From: a virus
Strand: one strand, 5' to 3'
IMG/VR virus record: IMGVR_UViG_3300033153_013016
Coordinates: 1 to 35,233 of that record
Length of the DNA stretch: 35,233 nt
The notes under the pieces were generated by a model. It saw only the letters and a list, made by a program, of their open reading frames with translations, was not told the DNA's origin and ran no database searches. Numbering within the stretch: the stretch's first letter is position 1; each line of letters opens with the position of its first letter. Positions 14,318 to 22,359 of the stretch are shown here, piece after piece. Both the position numbers and the translations under genes were made by a program.

Positions 14318-15306
14318 AAAAACTCATTAAAGCATCTATGGTATTTGTTTATTTTATTATTTTTTTATTTATTAGTTCTATGGCTTATGCATCTGGGGTT
14401 ACATTAAAATGGGATGCAAATACAGAAAATGATTTAGCGGGATATAAGATTTATTATGGGTATAATTCAGGAATATATGACGGAATAAATATTAATCAAG
14501 GGGATTCTCCAATAGTCATAACAATATTAGATCAAAATGACCCCAATTATATGAACAATGAAAATCCAGAATTTAGTCTTTCTGGATTAGATTATGATAT
14601 GAATGATTATTATTTTGTTATCACTGCATATGATACTGAAATACCGGCTTTAGAATCTGGGTATTCCAATGAGGTAGATACAGTTGGGTTTAATTTGCCA
14701 ACAATACCACAAAATTTAACAGCATTAGTAATTGGTACGTATAGAATTGATTTGGATTGGGATATTTCAACAGATAATGTTAGTATAATAGGTTATAATA
14801 TTTATAGAAATGGAATTATAATTAATAATGTAATTGCAAATAATTACAGCGATGTTAATGTATTGCCAAATATAAATTATAATTACACAGTAACCGCCTT
14901 AGATGATGATGGGCATGAAAGTGGACATTCAAATACAGTGTCTGCTATGACCAGCGATGGTACTCCCCCAAGTACACCACAGAATTTAGAAGCATTAACG
15001 ATTTCATCGACCTCAATTGAATTAGAATGGGAAAAATCAACAGACAATATCGGAGTAATCGGATATGATGTTTATAGAGATTCTAATTATATTGCTTCGG
15101 TGATTGGTGAAATCTCTGATTTTATTTCTTATACTGATATTGGATTAGTTTCTTCTACATTATATGCCTACAGTGTTGTAGCGTGGGACGCCGCTAATAA
15201 TAGAAGTGGGCATTCGGATTTATTAAATGTCACAACTTTGGCAAATAATGCACCATCCTCTTCGGGTGGCAAGAAGGGTGGATGTTTTATTAATATTATT
15301 TTATAA
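14314..15306 (+). CDS. Secreted fibronectin type III protein with a GGCFI tail
   Basis: A 330-residue exported protein. Signal peptide at residues 1-26 (ending SSMAYA). Three fibronectin type III units follow: VTLKWDANTENDLAGYKIYYG, then the units starting near 'IPQNLTALVIG' and 'PSTPQNLEALTIS', each with the 'S-T-D-N-x-x-x-x-G-Y-x-x-Y-R' pattern. The C-terminus SSSGGKKGGCFINIIL resembles the GGCFI start of CFI-box C-terminal sorting signals, but it stops where those continue, so it looks truncated. The first FN3 unit is of a type common in environmental Deltaproteobacteria. Likely role: surface adhesion, or display on the infected cell. Confidence 0.75.
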   Translation: MKKLIKASMVFVYFIIFLFISSMAYASGVTLKWDANTENDLAGYKIYYGYNSGIYDGININQGDSPIVITILDQNDPNYMNNENPEFSLSGLDYDMNDYYFVITAYDTEIPALESGYSNEVDTVGFNLPTIPQNLTALVIGTYRIDLDWDISTDNVSIIGYNIYRNGIIINNVIANNYSDVNVLPNINYNYTVTALDDDGHESGHSNTVSAMTSDGTPPSTPQNLEALTISSTSIELEWEKSTDNIGVIGYDVYRDSNYIASVIGEISDFISYTDIGLVSSTLYAYSVVAWDAANNRSGHSDLLNVTTLANNAPSSSGGKKGGCFINIIL

Positions 15307-15332
15307 GGAAAGATAACATAAAAACTTTCAAA

Positions 15333-15356
15333 AAACTCTGAAAAAACCTTATAATA
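15333..15356 (+). promoter_or_regulatory. Recurrent 24-bp promoter-like element, copy 3
   Basis: The third copy reads AAACTCTG, then AAAAAAC, then CTTATAATA, with TATAAT at 15350-15355. It lies in the gap of 103 nt between the FN3 and barrel genes. A degenerate half copy (AAAACTTTCAAAAAA, 15321-15335) lies directly upstream, giving a tandem look. It presumably drives the second part of the surface-sugar block. Confidence 0.55.
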
Positions 15357-15409
15357 TATTAATAAAAACAAAAATTATAAACTAAATTCAAAAAATGGAG
15401 GAAAATAAA

Positions 15410-16129
15410 ATGGAAAAATTTTTAAAATGGTTGGTTTTAATATTAGCAATAATAATGCTATTTATTATTGTCGGCACAAAAGCTTATGCCGAAGATGAAA
15501 AAGATTGGAAATTATCAACAAGCTTTTATAAAACGATAGCATTAGACCAAGAATCAATTGTTCAAAGTGGCCATGGTGTTCAGCTATCATTGCATCGGAA
15601 AAGTTTATATTTATATCTGTCCAAGGACAAAAACCAAGTCCGTTTTGCTGGGCAGGGTGGGCCTGATATATGCCTATGGTCAGCCGGTATTGGTATGCAA
15701 CGTGACTTGGGTAACCATTTGACTTTATCTGTAGATATTGGATGGTATGAACCAAAATTTCCAGAAATGGGAGAACCACAAGAATATATGTCTTCACCTT
15801 TTGCAGAAGGTTTAGGACGTTATCTTAATAAATTTCTTATGCCCGATGCAGGCGGACAGACATTTTATCCAGCTTGGGATTATTACTCGCTGGAACATCA
15901 TGGAAGTATAGGTGGCAAAATCAATCTCGCTTTTGAATATCCGATAACGAAAAGAACCTCGTTTAATTTAATTGGTGGCTACAGATATTTAAAGCTGCTT
16001 GAAAATGTGAGGGGTGAAGATTATGATGGTGGATATGCGCGGTTAGGAGAGGCCGGATGCTGGACGATCAGATACGACAGAGACTTTTCTGCCTGGATGA
16101 TTGGTGGGGCATTTATTTTTGAATTTTAA
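15410..16129 (+). CDS. Exported beta-barrel-like outer-membrane protein
   Basis: The start at ATG 15410 is preferred over 15395 because GGAGG (15397-15401) lies 8 nt upstream of it. The 239-residue product has a signal peptide (FLKWLVLILAIIMLFIIVG ... KAYA, about 1-27), then alternating strands such as HLTLSVDIGWYEP, INLAFEYPI, FNLIGGYRYL and SAWMIGGAFIFEF, ending in Phe, as is usual for outer-membrane barrels recognised by the assembly machine. It may alter the host surface or exclude superinfecting phages. The specific family is not recognised. The aminotransferase gene follows after 12 nt. Confidence 0.6.
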   Translation: MEKFLKWLVLILAIIMLFIIVGTKAYAEDEKDWKLSTSFYKTIALDQESIVQSGHGVQLSLHRKSLYLYLSKDKNQVRFAGQGGPDICLWSAGIGMQRDLGNHLTLSVDIGWYEPKFPEMGEPQEYMSSPFAEGLGRYLNKFLMPDAGGQTFYPAWDYYSLEHHGSIGGKINLAFEYPITKRTSFNLIGGYRYLKLLENVRGEDYDGGYARLGEAGCWTIRYDRDFSAWMIGGAFIFEF

Positions 16130-16141
16130 AAGGGAGAGGTC

Positions 16142-17428
16142 ATGAAAAAACTTGCGATTAATGGAGGGCAAAAGGTAAGAACGGAATTATTTCCAAGCCA
16201 AGATACATTTGATTGGCACGAATATAATGCTGTCACTGATGTTATGTATAATGGCAGATTATCAAATTATAGAGCTAATTGGACAGAAGATTTTTATGGT
16301 GGACCAAAAATAAAGGAACTCGAAAAAGATTGGTCAAATAAATTTGGTTCAAAATTTTCCATTGCCATTAATTCAGCAACTTCTGGCCTTATTGCCGCCT
16401 GTGGGGCAATTGGGCTTCAGCCAGGCGATGAAGTTATTGTAACTCCTTATTCTATGACATGTAGTGCTACAGTGCCCTTGATTTTTGGAGTGTTGCCGGT
16501 ATTTGCTGATATTGAAGAAGATTATTTTTGCCTTGATCCCGAAGATGTTAAAAAGAAAATCACCAAAAAAACAAAGGCAATTATTGTTGTTTCCTTATTT
16601 GGTCAACCATATAATCAAGAGATAAATAATATTGCAAAAGAACATGGGATATATGTTATTGAAGATGCTGCCCAAGCCCCTGGAGCGATGTATAAAGAGA
16701 AATATACTGGCACACTTGCTGATATCGGGGTATTCTCTTTTAATTATGGCAAGCATATTAATGGCGGGGAAGGCGGGATTATAACCACAGATGATATTAA
16801 TCTTGAAATGAGATGCCGATTATTTATGAATCATGGAGAGGCTGTTATAAATGATGTTTTAGAATATGATAGGCCTCGTTTAAATTGGGAAAAATGCATT
16901 AATCATATTGTCGGTTTTAATTTCAGAATGACAGAACTTACTGCGGCGGTGGTAATTGAGCAACTTAAAAAGTTTGATGATCTTTTAAAACAGCGAGAAG
17001 AAAACATTCAATGCCTCGATAGTTACATGTTTGACACACCTATAAAATTTTTACCACCCAAGCAAGATTACACTCATACACATTATGTTCTGCCATATGT
17101 TTGGGACGATACCAAACTACACAGAGATAAATATATCGAAGCGGTCAAGGCAGAATTAATGCCAAGAAAAGATAGGGATACAGAAGGAGTGCCGATTGGT
17201 TGTGGATATATAAAGCCCATTTATTTAATGCCACTATTTCAAACCAGGACTCATTGGGCATTGAAAAAGGGCTTTTATTATAAGGGGCTTTGTCCTGTAG
17301 CAGAAGATCTGTGGAAAAACAAATTATTTTTGACTTTGCTTCATGCCCCTTGCAGTACACAAAATGATATGGACGATGTTGGGAAAGCATTTGTAAAGGT
17401 ATGGGAGAATAGAAATGAAATTCTTTGA
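16142..17428 (+). CDS. DegT/DnrJ/EryC1/StrS-family PLP aminotransferase (PseC-like)
   Basis: A 428-residue sugar aminotransferase. Family marks: NSATSGLIAACGAIGLQPGD (about 77-96), IEDAAQAPGA (Asp175, Gln178) for the pyridine ring, and the Schiff-base lysine Lys204 in FSFNYGKHINGGEGG. Enzymes of this family move an amino group to a keto-sugar nucleotide, for example PseC in pseudaminic acid and related steps in legionaminic acid synthesis. The PseB-like dehydratase at 20302 would supply the keto sugar. The product is somewhat longer than PseC (about 380 aa). Exact sugar and stereochemistry are not determinable here. Confidence 0.85.
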   Translation: MKKLAINGGQKVRTELFPSQDTFDWHEYNAVTDVMYNGRLSNYRANWTEDFYGGPKIKELEKDWSNKFGSKFSIAINSATSGLIAACGAIGLQPGDEVIVTPYSMTCSATVPLIFGVLPVFADIEEDYFCLDPEDVKKKITKKTKAIIVVSLFGQPYNQEINNIAKEHGIYVIEDAAQAPGAMYKEKYTGTLADIGVFSFNYGKHINGGEGGIITTDDINLEMRCRLFMNHGEAVINDVLEYDRPRLNWEKCINHIVGFNFRMTELTAAVVIEQLKKFDDLLKQREENIQCLDSYMFDTPIKFLPPKQDYTHTHYVLPYVWDDTKLHRDKYIEAVKAELMPRKDRDTEGVPIGCGYIKPIYLMPLFQTRTHWALKKGFYYKGLCPVAEDLWKNKLFLTLLHAPCSTQNDMDDVGKAFVKVWENRNEIL

Positions 17429-17504
17429 AGGAATAATATATACTATACCATTTTCTATAATTATATGGACAATGATTTTTGTCGCTTATAAATTAATTTT
17501 CTAA
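17415..17504 (+). CDS. Single-helix membrane microprotein (29 aa)
   Basis: An ATG at 17415 within the end of the aminotransferase gene opens 29 codons, nearly all hydrophobic (IIYTIPFSIIIWTMIFVAYK). GAGAAT lies upstream. The 14-nt overlap and occurrence of similar microproteins after other genes of this block suggest it is real, but the length makes it uncertain. Confidence 0.35.
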   Translation: MKFFEGIIYTIPFSIIIWTMIFVAYKLIF

Positions 17505-17518
17505 ATAGGAAAATAAAA

Positions 17519-18352
17519 ATGTCAATCAAATTCATCGCAGAAATAGGAAGTAATCATAATCGTGATATTGTTCGAACATTAAAATTAATTGGCGAGGCTA
17601 AAAAAATTGGGGCATGGGGAGTAAAGTTTCAGTTATTTAGGGCACATAAATTATATGCCCCAGAATTCAAAGCACAGATCAAAAAAATGAAAAAATGGGA
17701 ATTGCCAGTTAATTTTATTAATCATATTAAAATGCGATGCCAAACTAATAATCTTAAATTCATATGTACCCCTTTTGATCTTGATGCAGTGGATTTTTTA
17801 AAAAATCGTATTGATATTTTTAAAATTGGAAGTTATGAATTGCTCTACACGAACTTGATTAAAGCAGTAATTGAAACCGAACAACCCTGGATTATGTCTA
17901 CGGGAATGACAACATTTTCACAAATAGCGGAAATTGTAGAAAAAGAATTAAACAATCCCCCTTGTGCTCTCTTGGCCTGCAATAGTAATTATCCGGCGGA
18001 ACCAGAAAATTGTAATCTTGGGACAATCAGTAAACTAAAAAACTATTTCTTTCGTTGTCTCGTCGGCTGGAGTGATCATACAGTTAAGCCAGGGGTTATT
18101 TATAAAGCAATTGCTCTTGGTGCCAAAATAATTGAATTTCATTTTGATTTAGAAGATGGAAAAGGATTTGAAAGCAAAATCGGCCACTGCTGGAAACCAA
18201 GTCAGATTAAAGATGTAATACACAATATTAAGATTGGCGAAATTGCCGAGCAACATAATGATTCCAACGAAACAGAAGCTAAAAAATGGAGAACAGACCC
18301 GAAAGATGGAATGCGGCCATTGAGAGAATTTAGGAAGGAATTGTTAAAATGA
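17519..18352 (+). CDS. NeuB/PseI/LegI-like nonulosonic acid synthase, catalytic domain only
   Basis: A 277-residue protein matching the TIM-barrel domain of sialic acid-type synthases: FIAEIGSNHNRD (5-16), GVKFQLF (about 34-40), FICTPFDLDAVDFL, FKIGSYEL, MSTGMTTFSQI, LVGWSDHT and IIEFHFDLEDGKGF. The family condenses PEP with an N-acetylated aminohexose to make a nonulosonic acid. Normal NeuB/PseI proteins are about 340 aa and have a C-terminal SAF (antifreeze-like) domain that lids the active site; it is missing, and the protein ends soon after MRPLREFRKELLK. Whether it is active alone, or specific for another substrate, is unclear. It overlaps the next gene by 4 nt. Confidence 0.82.
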   Translation: MSIKFIAEIGSNHNRDIVRTLKLIGEAKKIGAWGVKFQLFRAHKLYAPEFKAQIKKMKKWELPVNFINHIKMRCQTNNLKFICTPFDLDAVDFLKNRIDIFKIGSYELLYTNLIKAVIETEQPWIMSTGMTTFSQIAEIVEKELNNPPCALLACNSNYPAEPENCNLGTISKLKNYFFRCLVGWSDHTVKPGVIYKAIALGAKIIEFHFDLEDGKGFESKIGHCWKPSQIKDVIHNIKIGEIAEQHNDSNETEAKKWRTDPKDGMRPLREFRKELLK

Positions 18353-18648
18353 TTTTAGATGAATTTGAAAAAAATTTAAAAACTATAGATAAAATTAAAA
18401 CGGATGACAATTTTGCAATAGATATATATCGATCTCTTTGCAATATGAGGTGGAAAAAAGTCGGGACAAATGAAGTATATAACTGTACATGGAGATATGC
18501 GGGTGAATTGGTTGCAAATATAAGAGATATAGGTGAAAATTATATGCATTTTTATTGTTCCGGGTATGAAGGGCAGGTTACAAAAGAAATAAATAAAATA
18601 TTCAATAGTTTTGGTTGGGCACAATATCCGTGGCCAGAGGATATATAA
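18349..18648 (+). CDS. Hypothetical protein (99 aa)
   Basis: A 99-residue soluble protein with helical N-terminus and a sequence of strands in the middle (EVYNCTWRYAGELVAN, NYMHFYCSGYEG). It starts at ATGA shared with the synthase and ends as TAATG with the sialidase-like gene, so all three are translationally coupled. No family recognised; a role linked to its neighbours is possible. Confidence 0.55.
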   Translation: MILDEFEKNLKTIDKIKTDDNFAIDIYRSLCNMRWKKVGTNEVYNCTWRYAGELVANIRDIGENYMHFYCSGYEGQVTKEINKIFNSFGWAQYPWPEDI

Positions 18649-19715
18649 TGAAACATTCAATAATTTATAAACAAAAAGATAAGTATGCCAGTTTTCCATT
18701 ATTGCAGAAACGAGAGGGCCGAATTTTAATTGGGTTTTTTAGTGCACCAAAACCAGATCATATGGGATTATTTGAATGGAAAATTTTAGAATCCATTGAC
18801 CAAGGAAATAGTTGGCATTCTTATAATAAGCCTCATTATCTTATACCATCAGTTTCTTCAAGAGAAATTTCAGATAGATTTGTATATCAATTAGATAAAG
18901 AAAAAATTATAACTGGATCATATGGATTTAGAGAACAATGGAATTCTGGTAAAGATGTAAAGGAAATTCATAAAAGCAAAAGTTTATTTATTCGTTCTTC
19001 TGATGATAATTGGAAAACCATGAATCACAGATTTTATGAAATCCCAAATGCCGATATTGTATGTACATTTCCAAGGCCATTAGAACCAAGAGAATACGAT
19101 CCCATAAGATTAATTCCTGCTTATGTCGTTTTAAAAAATGGATTAAATCGAGCATTAGCCTGGCAATCCGAAGATTTTGGCAAAACCTGGCGATTATATA
19201 ATATGTTTCCAAGTGAAATTAATGCCAATGAAGTAGCGTTTATCTGGGTCTCGGATAAGATTCTTGCCCATATACGCAGTGATAGACACCCTTATATTAT
19301 GGAAAGTTGGAGCGAAGATAATGGAAAAACCTGGACATATCCAACCAATGTATATATGGAGGATAATAATTTTAGAGGCAATGTGGTTGGTGGGCCCCCA
19401 CATCTATTGAGATTAGAAGATGGCAGAATTTTATGCACTTATGGATATCGCCAAAATAAGATGGGAATCCGGGCTGTTGTATCGGAAGATGAAGGGAATA
19501 CTTGGACAAGGCCGATTATTTTAAGGTCTGATGGTGGTTATAGAAGTAGCTTATATAAGAAGAAATGGTTTTGGCAACAAGAAATTCATCCCGGAAATGA
19601 CATAGGTTACCCCGTTTCGATTCAACTTGATAATGAAGAAATCTTGACCGCTTATTATATAACAACAAAAGATCAGATTACGGGGATCGAAACAACAAAA
19701 TGGAAGGTTAAATGA
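18648..19715 (+). CDS. Sialidase-like BNR/Asp-box beta-propeller
   Basis: The start ATG 18648 shares TAATG with the preceding stop and has GAGG just upstream. The product is 355 residues with repeated Asp boxes: SIDQGNSWHS, SSDDNWKTM, SEDFGKTWRLY, SEDNGKTWTYP and SEDEGNTWTRP, the mark of six-bladed sialidase-type propellers. Two late segments, GGYRSSLYKKK and DIGYPVSIQLDNEEILTAYY, resemble the region holding a catalytic Arg and Tyr in exo-sialidases, though I cannot assign the arginine triad with confidence. No signal peptide is present, so it may act in the cytoplasm, be released at lysis, or join the virion. Next to a synthase it could trim or recognise the same sugar. Confidence 0.72.
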   Translation: MKHSIIYKQKDKYASFPLLQKREGRILIGFFSAPKPDHMGLFEWKILESIDQGNSWHSYNKPHYLIPSVSSREISDRFVYQLDKEKIITGSYGFREQWNSGKDVKEIHKSKSLFIRSSDDNWKTMNHRFYEIPNADIVCTFPRPLEPREYDPIRLIPAYVVLKNGLNRALAWQSEDFGKTWRLYNMFPSEINANEVAFIWVSDKILAHIRSDRHPYIMESWSEDNGKTWTYPTNVYMEDNNFRGNVVGGPPHLLRLEDGRILCTYGYRQNKMGIRAVVSEDEGNTWTRPIILRSDGGYRSSLYKKKWFWQQEIHPGNDIGYPVSIQLDNEEILTAYYITTKDQITGIETTKWKVK

Positions 19716-19813
19716 AAGGATTTTTGATATGGTTGGCAATTATGATAGGATCATTTTGTTTGACTGTAATTGTATTTGCTACATTGGCAGAATTCAATAT
19801 AATATCATTATAG
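19712..19813 (+). CDS. Single-helix membrane microprotein (33 aa)
   Basis: An ATG at 19712 overlaps the previous stop as ATGA and opens 33 codons: a strongly hydrophobic helix (LIWLAIMIGSFCLTVIVFAT) with almost no polar tail. It is one of four such one-helix ORFs in this block. Function unknown. Confidence 0.42.
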   Translation: MKGFLIWLAIMIGSFCLTVIVFATLAEFNIISL

Positions 19814-19820
19814 GAATAAA

Positions 19821-20105
19821 ATGAGAAACAATACAGATAATTTACGAAAAAATAAATGGTTACAACGAGAAATAGATTATCTGATTGAAAATTACAATCA
19901 TAAAGGTAACAAAGAAATCGGGGAGGATATTAAAAAATCCAAAGATGCGGTGGCGGCAAAACTTTGCTCATTGGGTTTAACAAGAACAAATAAAAAATAT
20001 ATATCAGAAATAAGAAATACTCATGAAAATTCAATACAGAGAAAAAAATTATTTGCAGGATGGGATAAATTATTTGCTCCTCCTAAAATAGAGGAGGAAA
20101 TATGA
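19821..20105 (+). CDS. Homeodomain-like/Myb-type DNA-binding protein
   Basis: A 94-residue protein with the pattern KWLQREIDYLIENYNHKGN, then KEIGEDIKKSKDAVAAKL, then CSLGLTR. This is the three-helix layout of phage and plasmid SANT/Myb-like or GcrA-like DNA-binding domains, in which the third helix (DAVAAKLCSLGL) reads DNA. A basic tail follows. It may regulate the surrounding block. It starts 7 nt after the small membrane ORF and overlaps the next gene by 4 nt. Confidence 0.65.
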   Translation: MRNNTDNLRKNKWLQREIDYLIENYNHKGNKEIGEDIKKSKDAVAAKLCSLGLTRTNKKYISEIRNTHENSIQRKKLFAGWDKLFAPPKIEEEI

Positions 20106-20305
20106 AATATAAAGATTATAATGATTTAAAAAAAGAATTAAAAAATTTACCCATAACTTGGTATCCTACATTGATAATTGAAATGGCAAAAACGGCATAT
20201 AAACGAAAAGCATTTGTTGTGCCGGGTGGGGCATCAAGGCTTATTAAAGAATTGGAAGAAAAACATGGATGGCGATATGGTTTTAAAATAAAGGAGAAAG
20301 AATGA
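20102..20305 (+). CDS. Small hypothetical protein (67 aa)
   Basis: A 67-residue basic protein with no recognised motif (LPITWYPTLIIEMAKTAYK, then VVPGGASRLIKELEEKHGW). It has GAGGAAAT before the ATG and overlaps both neighbours by 4 nt. Function unknown. Confidence 0.55.
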   Translation: MKYKDYNDLKKELKNLPITWYPTLIIEMAKTAYKRKAFVVPGGASRLIKELEEKHGWRYGFKIKEKE

Positions 20306-21336
20306 AACATAAAGAAGTATTAATAACTGGCGGAACCGGTTCGCTTGGAAAAGAATTGATAAAGCAATTAATAAAACAAAAATGCACAAAGGGAATTCGA
20401 ATATTTTCAAGGGATGAATTGAAACAATGGGAATTAAGAAAAACATTTGATCCGGCTTGGCAAATTTCTTTTCTCATTGGTGATATCAGGGATTATGAAC
20501 GGCTAAAAATGGCCATGAAAGGGGTAGATATTGTCATTCATTGTGCTGCCCTCAAACAAGTTCCATCTTGTGAATATAATCCAATAGAAGCAATCAAGAC
20601 AAATATAACTGGTGCCGAAAATGTTGTTCGAGCAGCATTAGAAAACAATGTCGAAAAAGTGATGAATATTAGCACGGATAAAGCGGTTTACCCAATAAAT
20701 CTTTATGGGATGACAAAGGCGGTTGCCGAAAAACTATTTACACAGGCCAACATATACTCCGGCAACAGGCAAAAACCAATGTTTGCATCATGCAGATATG
20801 GTAATGTTATTGGTTCAAGAGGTAGTATATTTCCTTTATTTGCCAAACAAATTAAAAAACAAGGATTTATAACAATCACTCACAAGGATATGACAAGATT
20901 TTTTATACCGTTAGAACGGGTAGCTGAATTTGTTATTGATAGAATTGATGATATGAAACCCGGGGAAATATATATTCCAAAAATGCCCTCTGCTCATATT
21001 CAAATGATTGCAGAGGAATTTATAAGGCAAAGTGGAGGAGTTTTTATTACCCCATATTATCCAAGTCAAAAATATGAACAACTTAAAAAAAACGTAACCG
21101 ACAAAATGACAAAAGATAATATAAAAGAAATCGGCATCCGGCCAGGTGAAAAAATCCATGAAACATTAATAACTAAAGAAGAAGGAAAAAAAGTATTTCA
21201 TAACGGGATTTTTGGTCATTATACAATTACACAACAAGATAATATTAAACACCCTATTTTTGGATATCAAAGTGATACTAATCCCGAATGGTTATCGGCA
21301 AAAGATATAAAGGGAATTATTGATGAAACTATATGA
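20302..21336 (+). CDS. PseB-like UDP-GlcNAc 4,6-dehydratase (SDR)
   Basis: A 344-residue extended short-chain dehydrogenase. NAD motif VLITGGTGSLGKEL (about 6-19), then FSRDELKQWELRK, which matches the PseB/CapD-family 'SRDE-x-KQ' segment; GDIRDYERL, CAALKQVPSCEYNPIEAIKTN, the catalytic STDKAVYPINLYGMTK with the Tyr-x-x-x-Lys pair, and CRYGNVIGSRGS. PseB-type enzymes convert UDP-GlcNAc to a 4-keto-6-deoxy sugar and are the first step of pseudaminic acid (or similar amino-sugar) synthesis. The aminotransferase at 16142 and acetyltransferase at 21320 are the natural next steps. It overlaps the acetyltransferase gene by 17 nt. Confidence 0.87.
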   Translation: MKHKEVLITGGTGSLGKELIKQLIKQKCTKGIRIFSRDELKQWELRKTFDPAWQISFLIGDIRDYERLKMAMKGVDIVIHCAALKQVPSCEYNPIEAIKTNITGAENVVRAALENNVEKVMNISTDKAVYPINLYGMTKAVAEKLFTQANIYSGNRQKPMFASCRYGNVIGSRGSIFPLFAKQIKKQGFITITHKDMTRFFIPLERVAEFVIDRIDDMKPGEIYIPKMPSAHIQMIAEEFIRQSGGVFITPYYPSQKYEQLKKNVTDKMTKDNIKEIGIRPGEKIHETLITKEEGKKVFHNGIFGHYTITQQDNIKHPIFGYQSDTNPEWLSAKDIKGIIDETI

Positions 21337-21898
21337 AAATGATGATATTTATGTGAAGCCATTTACCAAAGATGATATGACAGAAACTTATTTAAGTTGG
21401 TTTTATGATTCAGAAGTAACAAAATTTAATTCACATGGTCTGTTTCCATATACCAGTAAACAAAAAAAAGATTTTATTCATTCTTTAGATATCAATATTG
21501 TATGGGCAATTATGGCAAAAAATAAAAATGTAATTGGAATTGGTAATTTTATTAAACCACCTGACTATTATGATGATACTCATATAGGCAACATATCTTT
21601 TCAATCAATTAATTGGGTAAATCGTTCTGCTGAATTTGCTGTAGTAATTGGAGATACTAATTACTGGAAAAAAGGAATATGCACAACAGTCGGACAATGG
21701 TTATTTGAACACGGGTTTAATAAACTCAATCTTCACAGAATATGGTCCGGAACCGCGGCAGTTAATACGGGAATGATAAAAGTATTTAAAAAACTCGGCA
21801 TGAAAGAGGAAGGTAGATTTAGAGAGGGAACATATCTTGCCGGTGATTATTATGATGTTGTTTGCTATGGGAAATTAAAAAATGAGCATAATAGATAA
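21320..21898 (+). CDS. GNAT-family N-acetyltransferase (PseH/RimJ-like)
   Basis: A 192-residue acetyl-CoA-dependent acyltransferase: IYVKPFTKDDMTETYLSWF at the start, VIGIGNFI and SAEFAVVIGDTNYWKKGICTTVGQWLFEHGF in the acetyl-CoA-binding centre, and LHRIWSGTAAVNTGMIKVFKKLGMKEEGRFRE, the typical C-terminal GNAT block. In nonulosonic acid pathways PseH-like enzymes acetylate the 4-amino sugar made by a PseC-like enzyme. RimJ/RimL-type protein acetylation is the alternative. The location directly after the PseB-like gene favours the sugar role. An ATG at 21323 is an equally possible start. Confidence 0.78.
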   Translation: MMKLYENDDIYVKPFTKDDMTETYLSWFYDSEVTKFNSHGLFPYTSKQKKDFIHSLDINIVWAIMAKNKNVIGIGNFIKPPDYYDDTHIGNISFQSINWVNRSAEFAVVIGDTNYWKKGICTTVGQWLFEHGFNKLNLHRIWSGTAAVNTGMIKVFKKLGMKEEGRFREGTYLAGDYYDVVCYGKLKNEHNR

Positions 21899-22085
21899 AA
21901 TATTTAAACAAAATAAACCAATAAATATAATAGATGAAATAGAAAAAATAAGATCAGAAAATAATAAAAATTGGATGAATTTGCTTCGGCTTGCCAAAAA
22001 ATACGCCCCAGAAGAAGCCAAAGAAATATTCAATAAAATTATCGAATGTGATATGAAAATTAGCAGATTAATGAAGGAGCTTTAA
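21882..22085 (+). CDS. Small helical hypothetical protein (67 aa)
   Basis: A 67-residue protein: IIDEIEKIRSENNKNWMNLL then RLAKKYAPEEAKEIFNKI and a helical end. The run 'IRxxNNxxWMxLLRLAxKxAPEEAKxI' looks conserved and resembles small proteins I have seen near nonulosonic acid genes, but I cannot name a family. It overlaps the acetyltransferase by 17 nt and the next gene by 1 nt (TAATG). Confidence 0.55.
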   Translation: MSIIDKIFKQNKPINIIDEIEKIRSENNKNWMNLLRLAKKYAPEEAKEIFNKIIECDMKISRLMKEL

Positions 22086-22327
22086 TGCTAATATTAAAAG
22101 AAAATTGTAAATGTGGTGCCCAATTTTATATATCCTCTTCTGAAGATAATTTTTGTTCAAGTCGCTATCGTGAATTTTTAGAGGCCCATAAAGTCTGTCG
22201 AGAAATGAAAAATAAACAAAACATTATGTTTAACAATAAAAGTTTTTGCCCTATACAGTGGCCTGTAATAGGAAATATGCCTGAAATAATAAATTGTCCA
22301 ATCTGCGGAACAATTTGCTATAGATAA
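22085..22327 (+). CDS. Small Cys-rich hypothetical protein
   Basis: An 80-residue protein with Cys pairs at the two ends (CKCG near residue 8 and CPICG near 73) plus other cysteines between, consistent with zinc binding. It begins at TAATG shared with the preceding gene. No family recognised. Confidence 0.52.
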   Translation: MLILKENCKCGAQFYISSSEDNFCSSRYREFLEAHKVCREMKNKQNIMFNNKSFCPIQWPVIGNMPEIINCPICGTICYR

Positions 22328-22359
22328 ATTAATTATTATAAATTAAATAAGGAGATTCA

